Assembly: GCA_037176705.1 (NCBI GenBank)
Contig: CM073895.1
Location: forward strand, 104,606,551-104,670,550
Direction of reading: 5' to 3'
From: Molossus alvarezi
Lineage: Eukaryota; Chordata; Mammalia; Chiroptera; Molossidae
Length of the DNA stretch: 64,000 bases
Shown: positions 55,819-64,000 of the stretch, in pieces
Layout of the letters: every line of letters starts with the position of its first letter
Position numbering within the stretch: the first letter of the stretch is position 1
The notes under the pieces: generated by a model
Database searches by the model: none
What the model was told of the DNA's origin: nothing
Seen by the model: the letters and a program-made list of their open reading frames with translations, nothing else
Program-made: the position numbers and the translations under genes

Positions 55819-57858
55819 TTGCCAGTCTTATTTATATAGAACTGGAAGTCTTAGCCACAGCAATTAGACAAGAAGAAAAAATAAAAGGGATCCAAACTGG
55901 AAAGAAGGAAGCGAAACTGTCATTATTTGCAGATGACATGATATTGTACATAAGAAAACCCTAAAGACTCCATCAAAAATCTACTAGATAAAATAAATGA
56001 ATTTGTCAAAGTAGCAGGATACAAAGTTAACATTGAGAAATGGCATTCTTATATACCAATAATGAACACTCATAAAAGGAAACCAAAAAAAGTCCCTTTT
56101 ACCTTTGCAATGAAAAATAAATAAAATAACTAGGAATAAACTGAACCAAGGAGGTAAAAACACTTGTTCTCAGATAACTACAAGACACTGAAAAAAAAAA
56201 AAAAATAGAGGAAGATATAAAAAAGTGGAAACATATACCATGTTCATGGATTGGAAAAATCAATATCATTAAAATGTCCGTACTACCCAAAGCAATCTAT
56301 AGATTCAATGCAATCCCTATTAAAGTACCAATGGCATATCTCACAGATCTAGAACAAATACTCCATAATTTATTTGGAACCATAAAAGACCCCAAATAGC
56401 CACAGCAATTTTGAAAAATAACAAATTGGGAGGGATCACAATACTAGATATCAAGTTATACTGAAAAGCCGTCGTAACCAAAACAGCCTGATACTGGCAC
56501 AAGAAGAGACATATAGATAAATGGAACAGAACAGAGAATCCAGAAATCGACCCAAGACAATATGCACAATTAATATTCAACAAAGGAGGCAAAAGCATAC
56601 AATGGAGAAAAGACAGTCTCTTCAATAAATGGTGCTGGGAAAATTGGACAAAACAATGAAACTAGACCATCAAGTTACACCATACACAAGAATAAACTCA
56701 AAATGGATAAAAAACTTAAATGTAACCCATGAAACCATAAAAATCCTAGAAAAGAATGTAGACAGCAAAATCTCAGACATCACACATAGCAGAATTTTCA
56801 CTGATATATCACCTAGGGCAAGAGAAACTCAGGAAAAAATTAATAAACGGGACTACATCAAACTAAAAAACGTATGCACAGCAAAAGAAACCAGCATCAA
56901 AATGGAAAGGGAACCCACTCTCTGGGAGAACATATTTGCCAACGATAACATCAGAAAAGGGGTTAATATCCAAAATATATAGAGTACTCATACTCAACAA
57001 AAGGAAGACAAACAATCCAATTAAAAATGGACAGAAGACCTGAATAGACACCTCTCCAAACAGGACATACAAATGGCCAGGAAACATGAAGAAATGCTCA
57101 TCATCACTAATCATCAGAGAGATGCAAGTTAAAACGACTATGAGGTATCAGCTCACACCTGCCAGAATGGCCGCCATCAACAAATCATCAAACAAGTGTT
57201 GGTGAGGGTGTGGAGAAAAGGGGACTCTAGCACATTGCTGGTGGGCATGCAGACTGGTGCAGCCACTACAGAAAACAATATGGTGTTACCTCAAAAAATT
57301 AAAAATGGAACTGCCATTTGACCTAGTGATCCCACTTTTAGGCGTATACCCTAAGAAGCCTGAAACACCAATCAGAAAGCACTTATGTACCCTTATGGTC
57401 ATAGCAGCACTATTTATAATAGCTAAGATCTGGAAACAGCCCAGGTGTCCATCAGTAGATGAATGGATAAAAAGCTGTGGTACATACACACAATGGAGTG
57501 CTATGCAGCTGTAAGAAAGATCTCTTACCCTTTGAGACAACATGGAGGGACCTGGAGAGTATTATGCTGAGCAAAATAAGCCAGTCAGAGAAAGACAAAT
57601 ACCACATGATCTCACTTATTTGTGGAACATAATGAACAAAATAAGCTGTCAACCAAAATAGATCCAGAGACATGGAAGTAGGGAACAGACTGACAGACCT
57701 GGGCGGGGGTGGGGGGGGGGGCGATACATCAAAGAACATATATGCATGTATATGGACAGAGACACTAGGCTGGGGAAGGCAGGAGTGGGGGTCAATGGGG
57801 AAAAAAGGGGGACGTCTGTAATACTTTCAACCATAAAAAAATTAAATAAAAAAATTCA

Positions 57859-58964
57859 GAAAGTTTTGTTCTCTAAAAATTTTAACTTCCAAATTCTTAG
57901 GCCTTCCTCATTTAACATTTTCATAGAGAGGTTATGGTACCTTTACTAACAGCCGTCACAATTATTCTGCTCGGGTTATTTGTTAATTTTGTATCTTTTG
58001 TGACTAAAGACGCCCATGAGTTGACTGACATGAATCCGAGACTCTACAAGCGATCACTTCCTAGATCCTTGTGCCGACCACGAACATGGAAACAATGCAG
58101 AGATTCAGCGTTAACAGCAAAGTCTGTCCAGTGCTGAGTTCCCACAACAGCTTTCCTCCAGAGTCACCAATGAATGACATGCTCCGCCCCCCTGGGGCCC
58201 TGGCGTGACAGGTCCGGTGAGAAACACCCAGACCGAACGTGTCCTTCTGGTGCCCATGGAAAGAAAACACACACCGAGTGTGAGGTGTGCACACCCTCCC
58301 CAGGGCCGGGCTCACACTCTGCGAGCCTCCTGGGGTGTGTGCTCTCAGGAAGCCTCATGGCCAAGGTCCCCATCTCCTCTTCGCTTTGGTGTCAGCTCCG
58401 ACACAGGGTCAAAACTGCCCTGGGCCGATGGAGAGGACGCTCACCACCTGCTCTGATCGGACGCACAGGACTCTGCATGGTAGTCAATATGGGTCGATCA
58501 GAGCATTTCCCTGGACTCTGGGGCAGCACAGGCCTGTGGTGAGGGCTGCCTCACTGAGCCTGCCACAGGGATGGTGCTGTCACGGAGGAGGGGCAGTGCG
58601 CCCCAAGCCCGGGAGTGCCAGCCCACGCCCTGAACCCAGATACCCCAGAGCCCTGCTATGTACTGGTGAGGTCCCAGGAACCAGAGCTCTTGCCAGGGAG
58701 AGGCCCCACCTCGGGGAGAGGCTGGCCTGGAACTGAACCCTAACACCACAGGTGGGGAGCTGCCGAGACAGGGGGAGCACGACCCAGACCAAGACACTGA
58801 CCGTTGCCGTGGCGTCTCCTTACGGGGTCACAGGGACCAGTCACACGCTCTCACCTGGGCCCTCAAAGGGGGGTCTGTGGTTACGACATGGTCTCGTGGA
58901 GCTGAGTGGACGTGGCGGTCTGAGGACTCGACTCTAGTTCCCTTCACCTTGTCAGCCACCAGGG
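57859..58964. other. Single-copy DNA
   Basis: AT-rich to about 58100, then GC-rich. No gene recognised. Confidence 0.35.
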
Positions 58965-59044
58965 AGGGAAACACCACTATGGTTTTACAGGTGAGGAAAC
59001 TGAGGCACAGGTGCAGGTCACCTCCCCTGAACTCTGCAGGTGGA
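58965..59044 (+). repeat. MIR-like SINE core
   Basis: 'ttttacaggtgaggaaactg' then 'aggcacaggtgcaggtcacc' is the MIR core; it ends where the next minisatellite starts. Confidence 0.6.
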
Positions 59045-59348
59045 AAACCACAGCACTGGCTCCTGGTCCACGCTCCCCACCATGCTCCCCACCACGCTCC
59101 CCACCATGCTCCCCACCATGCTGCCGCGTGTTAAACCACAGCACTGGCTCCTGGTCCACGCTCCCCACCATGCTCCCCACCATGCTCCCCACCATGCTGC
59201 CGCGTGTTAAACCACAGCACTGGCTCCTGGTCCACGCTCCCCACCATGCTCCCCACCATGCTGCCGCGTGTTAAACCACAGCACTGGCTCCTGGTCCACG
59301 CTCCCCACCATGCTCCCCACCATGCTCCCCACCATGCTGCCGCGTGTT
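59045..59348. repeat. Two-level minisatellite, units of 88, 76, 64 and 76 bp
   Basis: Each unit starts 'aaaccacagcactggctcct' and ends 'gctgccgcgtgtt'; between them lie 4, 3, 2 and 3 copies of the 12-mer 'gctccccaccat'. Unit starts at 59045, 59133, 59209 and 59273. All length differences are exact multiples of 12. Confidence 0.97.
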
Positions 59349-59361
59349 AAACCAAGAAACA

Positions 59362-59581
59362 GCCCCGGCCGGTTGCTCAGCGGCCAGCGCACTGGCCAGC
59401 ACTCAGAAAGGTCTGGGTTCAATTCCCGGTCAAGGGCATGTAACGGGGTTGCAGGTTCAATCCCCGGCCCTGGACGGGGCACATGTGGGAGGCAACCAGT
59501 CCATGTTTCTCTCTCTCCCTCCCTCCCTTCCACTCTCTCTAACAATCAATGGAAAAATATCCTCGGTGAGGACTAACAAAA
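59362..59581 (+). mobile_element. VES-type SINE
   Basis: The head 'gccccggccggttgctcagc', B box-like 'gggttcaattcccggtc', 'ggcaaccagtccatgtttct', CT tail and 'aaaaatatcctcggtgagga' are present. It sits directly after the last minisatellite unit. The A box region is damaged, with one 'ggc' lost. Confidence 0.92.
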
Positions 59582-61220
59582 CCCTAGAACACAGTCTCAG
59601 GGCGGAGGTGTGAGGTCTGGGATGGGGGCGGGGAAGACTTCACAATGCCAGCAGTAGAAACATTGTATTTCCTTGCTGTTTTCCTCTGCACCTCTGTCAG
59701 GAGGGTGGGGGAGGATGCCAGGCTGGCTTCACCTCCCCAGGAGCCTTCTCGCTGAGTCAAAAAGGGCAACCCTTTCTGAAGACACATCTAGGGTAAGTAC
59801 AGTGTGCCCCCCCCCACCCTCACAAGGGGTGCAGTAGCTGACCTGGCAACCTCACTGGCAACCCCGGAGCTATGGGAAGGAGCTAAAAGGCATAATGGTT
59901 TTGTAGAGAAGAAAATACAGCGTCAGAAAAAAACACTCATATATCACTTCCTGAAGGTCTCTCCTTCCTGAATAATTATGTTCTTAAATGATGCATCATG
60001 AATCTTTATATATCAACCTACACACAATAGTTGCATCTCAGTCAGAGAGAAACCATGGTCTCCAGCTTGGCCTCACGGTTTAATCATCACTGTTTCCAGA
60101 CAGTTAAATACCTTTCCAATGACCCAGACACACCAACTTTTATCAAAACATGGTGCATAATCTACACCAAGAGACCATTAAACAGAAGAGCCAGAACACG
60201 CTGCCCCAAAATCTTAGACCTAACGTGACGTTAGCCACGCCGCCTGGATCGGAACCGAGCAGCCGGCTCGGGACGCGCTCGCGTTGGGCGAGCGATGCCT
60301 TCTCCAGACGGCCCAGAAGCAGCACCACTGCCGAACCCTCCACAGAACCAGTCGGGGCCGCTCCCTCCTAGACGCCCCTGCCACCCCCAGGAATGAGGTG
60401 TGTCCCAGGACGAACCCATCAAAGAAGTGAGTTAAGCAAATTTAAAGGACAGAAATACGCGTATAAACCTGGACCGGTGCATTTTGTTTTTGGAAATTCC
60501 CGAAGAAAAAAGAATAACCCACACGCTCCGGTTTGCCTCATCTGCTCCATGTTGGCACCTGCGTCCCGGGCAGAGGGGACAGCCAGTCACCCTACAACGA
60601 AGTCCAAACTGAAGCCTGGCAGGCAGGCACTGCAGCCACGGAGAAGGTTCCAGAAATGAGCACAGCAGGTTTCAGATGCACATCAACTCAGCACATTCAG
60701 AAGTATGAGCTCTGCTTCTGCTGGACACTCTATTTAAATTCTAAACGAAGCCCAGACACCCTTTTTATTATAATACTGAAACACTTATGTTGCTTTTCTG
60801 GGAGTGGGCGATATTTTTGCCTCTTTTAGAACAAAGGGAAGAGAAGTCAAACCTAAAACCGTAATATCGTCCTCTTAACAGCTCAATGTATTTTAAAGAG
60901 CATTTAGAAACTTTTCTAAGTATATAAAATTCTGTATTATAAGATAACTTCGTAAAGGAAACCAATACAGAATACAGGTATATTTCTAAACAAACAAGGT
61001 GAATTTTAAAATGTTTTAAATGAAATTTCTAAAGAGTTGCACTTATCTGAGTTCACTCCCGGGAACTGATTCAACCCTGTGCCCTACCTAACCAACACAG
61101 TTACTTTTTCCACGGGCTTCAAAATTCCTAAAAATCCTCACTGTCATGGACACACTTTTTCTAAAGTAGCTATTTAGTAAATTACAACAGGGCAGAAGTT
61201 CAGTTTGGTAAGTGTCAGTA
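59582..61220. other. Single-copy DNA with a small CpG cluster
   Basis: AT-rich apart from 60225-60370, where about a dozen CpGs are packed together and 'gtgacgtta' (a CRE-like word) occurs. No exon can be supported. Confidence 0.35.
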
Positions 61221-61498
61221 CAGTCGTCCCTCGTTTATCGTGGTTAATCCGTTCCAGACTCGAGTGGGTGCACCTGGCGTTGAAGGATCCCTGGGGTGCT
61301 CGCATACACAGGCCTCCAGTCCATACGTACAGTAATTTCCATTTTCATTGTAATACAGGGGTGTATAATTGACTCAGACAACTGAACATGCACTGTATCA
61401 TTTTCACTGTCTTGATCAACTTTTTTATGAATATATTTGAAACAATCGCGACAGAGTGAAGCCGCGAGAGTCAAGCGTGAAGTGGCCAGGGACGGCTG
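61221..61498. mobile_element. Tigger/pogo-like non-autonomous DNA transposon, 278 bp
   Basis: The left end CAGTCGTCCCTCG and the complement of the right end CAGCCGTCCCTGG form terminal inverted repeats. Both sides are flanked by TA (61219-61220 and 61499-61500), the duplication typical of Tc1/mariner-pogo elements. Inner ends also pair loosely ('tatcgtggttaatccg' and 'gaagccgcgagag'). No transposase frame; it is of MITE size. Family name is from resemblance to mammalian Tigger ends. Confidence 0.85.
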
Positions 61499-61539
61499 TA
61501 GTTTGTCTCCGCGCCACCTTTGATTTTGTTGTTGTTGTA

Positions 61540-61765
61540 GTTAATCCTCCTCTGAGGATATATTTCCACTGATTTTTTTTTTTTTTTTTAGACAGAGTGA
61601 AAGGGAGGGAGGGACGGAGGGAGGGAGACAGAGAGAGAGAAACATTGATGTGTTGAGAGCAGGATCAAACCTGCAACCCAGGTATGTGCCCTTGACTGGG
61701 AATCGAACCCAAGACTCTTTGGTATGTGGGCCGACACTCCAACCTCTGAGTCAAATCAGGGCCCC
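61540..61765 (-). mobile_element. VES-type SINE
   Basis: 'taatcctcctctgaggatat', T-run, purine tract, 'aaacattgatgtgttgagag', 'gcccttgactgggaatcgaa', 'gagtcaaatcagggccc'. A block of about 25-30 bp between 'gatgtgttgaga' and 'ggatcaaacctgc' is missing relative to other copies. Confidence 0.9.
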
Positions 61766-62934
61766 CAGTTCCTCCTTTGAGATCAAGTTTTTTGTGTTTG
61801 CTTTACAATGTAAAGTTTTCTCAATTTAGCCAAGAAAAACATATTATTATAATTATTTTGTTGACCTCGTTTATTAAAATTAAGAACATTTACTGATCCA
61901 GAGTATTTAAAGAACTGCAACCAATCAGCATGAAAAACCAACAGAGAGCAGACAGCGGATGTTGCAGGGGCTGCGCAGTAATGCCCCCCTCGCACCGCCC
62001 ACTCCTGTCTGCCTGCTCCCAGGCCCCTGGAAAGCCTGCTCCCCACTGACGCTAGCCTTGGTGGCCAGGGGACTTGCAAACAGAGGTTTCTCTTGCTGCT
62101 TGTTGAAAACCCTTAGTTCACCTCATGAAGAGCCCGGCTCAGCCTTCCAGAGGGTAAAACCATGTGGGAAGGGGCCCAGGAATCCCAACCAACGCAGAAT
62201 TGTCAGCTGAGTAATGGGTGTTATTTAACGGGGGTGTTTGTTATGCAGCAAACACAGACAGACACACACACACATGCCAAAGGTTTCGCCTCAGCAGTGG
62301 TCAGGAAAAGGCACACGCTGAGGGCTGTCTCACCCACCACACCGGCAGGAACCAGCAAGCCGAGGGGGCCAAGTGCCGCAGACGCCATGGACTGCTGTGA
62401 CTCTCAGCCCATGGCTGGGAGCGTAAATCAGTTCGTCCCCTCGAAAGAAAATGGTGTTATCTATCAGAGATGAAAATGCACGACTCCACAGCCTGGCAAT
62501 TCTGCTACGAAGGATATTTCTAGAGAAACCCTTGCACGTGGGCCCCGGGAAGCAAATGCACTTATGTTTATGTCAGCAGTGACCACATTAGCCCCGGGCG
62601 CCTGAGCCCACCGCCGTCGGTGGTGGAAGTGGTGTTAGGGGCTGCGGGCACAGGGCAGCGGTGGCATGCACGGTCCCCTGCACACGGACCACGCAGGAGG
62701 GCAGGAGCACGCCAGGAGAACCGTGAGCGTCCACGTACCAGCCTGTCCGCAGGTGGCAGCCAGTCGCTCCCAGGTGGGGACAGGGCCACGCACACACTGC
62801 TTTACCGCCACAGGCAGGACAGTGGTGACCTCAGCGGGGACGGGGGGACTCTGGGTTGATCAGTGTTCTACCTGGTCCTGGCTGGTGAGTATACAGGAGC
62901 TCATTTGATTATCGTCCCTTAAATTGTATGTTTT
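61766..62934. other. Single-copy DNA
   Basis: No recognised gene or repeat; short CA run at 62263-62275. Confidence 0.35.
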
Positions 62935-63187
62935 TTTTTCTTTTTTTTATCCTCACCTGAGGACATTTTTCCATTTTTTGTTCAGACAGAGTGGAAGGGA
63001 GAGAAAGGAAGAGAGAGAGAGAGAAACATCGACATGAAAGGGACACATCAAGTGGCTGCCACCCACATGACCCAACCAGGACTAGGAACAAACTGCAACC
63101 GAGGTACGTGCCCTTAGCAGGAACCAAACCCGGGTCTCTCTGGACCACAGGCCGACACTCTAACCGCTGAGCCAAACCGGCCAGGGC
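62935..63187 (-). mobile_element. VES-type SINE, full length
   Basis: 'tcctcacctgaggacatttt', 'tttttgttcagacagagtgg', 'aaacatcgacatgaaaggga', 'aacaaactgcaaccgaggta', 'agcaggaaccaaacccgggt', 'gagccaaaccggccagggc'. Flanked by 'tgttttttt' on both sides. Same variant group as 5346. Confidence 0.94.
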
Positions 63188-63234
63188 TGTTTTTTTCATT
63201 TATCATAAAATATCTTTATTTTCCCTTCATTTTT

Positions 63235-63520
63235 CATAGCGTTATGACACCACATACCACACCAAGCACCTGGGAGCGACTCAGGGTTCAGTGTGGTCAC
63301 AGACTAGTCATCGTCAACTGTGGAACATTTCCATCACCTCAGAAAGCACCCCTGCACCCTTCAGTCATCACCCCCACTTTCCCACCCCTGCCCCGCCCCA
63401 AGCAGCCACCGGGCAGCTTCCTGCATCTAAGGGTTCCCCAGTTTGGCCTTTCCTGTAAGTGGAGTCCTACAGCAGACAGGCCTCTGTGACTAGCTTCTTT
63501 CACTGAGTCAAATGCTGGAT
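63235..63520 (-). mobile_element. Old LINE-1 3' region, antisense
   Basis: 'ggaacatttccatcacctca', 'gaaagcacccctgcaccctt', 'agcagccaccgggcagcttc' and 'tggcctttcctgtaagtgga' follow the complement of old mammalian L1 3' sequence, as at 28005. Confidence 0.7.
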
Positions 63521-63707
63521 GTGCTGTGTCTAATGCTCTGCAGGGCGGCAAAGTGGGTTTCCCGCTGCTCATGTGGGAAATGACGCAGTAACTGACCAAC
63601 AACAATACAAGAATAAACTGTTTCATGTACACACCTGTAAACCTACTGTTGCCCCACCCTGTATTTCACTAGAAAAAGTTTTAAACACACACGAGAAGCC
63701 ACCAAAA

Positions 63708-64000
63708 TAGCGGTTCTCAACCTGTGGGTCGCGACCCCTTTGGGGGTCAAACAACCCTTTCACAGGAGTCGCCTGAGACTGTCGGAAAACACATATTTCC
63801 GACGGTCTTAGGAACGGAGACACCGTCCTCTGTCGGCTCCGGGTGGCCCGCCCACACGCAGATCCGCCCACAGCAGCGTGTGTGACAGGGCCGGCATCAG
63901 GGAGGCTGAGCGCCCTGCGCTAAAAGCTCAGTTTGCTAACATGGGCAATCACACTGGACCCCGCAGGGAAGTCGATGAACAGCTGAGAGCCCTCCCGATA
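63708..64000 (+). mobile_element. SPIN-like hAT transposon, left end, cut by window end
   Basis: The end 'agcggttctcaacctgtggg' and the following 'tcgcgacccctttgggggtc' match, as I remember it, the terminal sequence of SPIN, a hAT family shared by distant tetrapods. A nearly perfect inverted repeat follows: 63772-63788 pairs with 63796-63812 (15 of 17) around a 7-base loop. The right end lies beyond the window, so neither the 8-bp duplication nor completeness can be tested. No transposase frame is visible, so it is probably a non-autonomous copy. Confidence 0.7.

Larger units (their letters stand above)
53360..57632 (+). pseudogene. LINE-1 ORF2 (endonuclease / reverse transcriptase), broken
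   Basis: The ATG at 53360 begins MAINKYISIITLNVNGLN, the conserved endonuclease start with its active-site Asn. The catalytic Glu follows in CLQETHLTT (about 53470-53500). The frame stops at 53594. Endonuclease sequence continues at 53626-53988 ('IITGDFNTLL' block). The reverse-transcriptase region appears after the second SINE (about 54990 onward, '[11 protein letters not shown]'-type remains), and the active-site FADD block is intact at about 55930-55955. The C-terminal region includes '[15 protein letters not shown]'-type remains near 57240 and 'PLLGVYPKKPETPIRK' at 57325-57375. Numerous frameshifts, stops and two SINEs inside it (54333, 55593) make it non-functional. Confidence 0.88.
51268..57858 (+). 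mobile_element. Nearly full-length LINE-1, inactive, with three SINE insertions
   Basis: The element begins with the 'aatggcggcggtg' 5' end block near 51275 and has about 880 bp of 5' UTR. ORF1 remains lie at 52154-53035, ORF2 remains at 53360 to about 57632, then a 3' UTR with a G-run (57706-57722) and an A-rich tail (about 57833-57858). Without the three SINEs (53082, 54333, 55593) the body is near 5.8 kb, close to the normal L1 length. Both ORFs carry stops and frameshifts, so it cannot move itself. I could not find a convincing duplication around the whole element. Confidence 0.93.

Noticed and set aside
53360..57632. Functional reverse transcriptase gene
   Set aside because: Recognisable as L1 ORF2, but broken by stops, frameshifts and two SINEs.
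1..64000. Telomeric TTAGGG array or centromeric satellite
   Set aside because: No run of either was seen, so the subtelomere idea rests only on VNTR density.
1..64000. Endogenous retrovirus or Helitron
   Set aside because: I saw no LTR pair, gag/pol/env remains, or a Helitron end hairpin that I could support.

Overview
This window is nuclear DNA from a mammal, and almost certainly a bat. About twenty copies of a tRNA-derived SINE of the VES type carry the familiar head (gccctggccggtttggctcag), a Pol III A box and B box, a CT-rich tail and either a 'tcctcgggtgagga' or a 'caataaa' terminus. VES SINEs are known only from bats. They are interleaved with LINE-1 copies of normal mammalian type. 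A SPIN-like hAT transposon at the right edge would suit a vespertilionid-type bat, but the family of bat is inference. Nothing bacterial, plastid or mitochondrial is present.

I could not support any ordinary host protein-coding gene with confidence. The window reads as GC-rich intergenic or intronic sequence built from three layers. First, L1 copies: 3' fragments at 1-1290, 6366-7330 and 36110-36885; old antisense or 3'-end fragments at 28005-28560, 39505-39648 and 63235-63520; an inverted ('twin-primed') copy at 30356-33100; and a nearly full-length but dead copy at 51268-57858 with 5' UTR, ORF1, ORF2 and A-rich tail. Second, SINE insertions, many with clear target-site duplications (TSDs), three of them inside the long L1. 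Third, an unusually dense set of minisatellites.

The large tandem arrays are: a 26-bp unit (22290-22765), a 30-bp unit with 90/120-bp higher-order pattern (37078-38690), a 42-bp unit (42985-44092), and 14 nearly identical 72-bp units, each with a G-quadruplex motif (49919-50926). Smaller arrays lie at 3.0, 4.0, 4.5, 5.1, 9.2, 14.4, 17.6, 19.3 and 59.0 kb, and simple-sequence tracts at 8.0, 20.3, 48.0 and 48.7 kb. This density, with the GC-rich composition, resembles subtelomeric DNA of mammals; that is inference and no telomere repeat array was seen.

The longest open frames in the window (up to 536 codons) fall in the tandem arrays and are open in several frames on both strands at once, so I do not call them genes. 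The best weak hint of a host transcript is on the minus strand at about 23.4-24.2 kb. Two small ancient DNA transposons (a Tigger/pogo-like element with TA duplication at 61221-61498 and a MER5A-like piece near 15.0 kb) and several MIR-like fragments complete the list. The most interesting items are the phased G4 array, the SINE 'head' remnant of 29 bp between a perfect 20-bp duplication, the SINE that landed on the ORF2 start codon of the long L1, the twin-primed L1, and the SPIN-like element with its internal hairpin.
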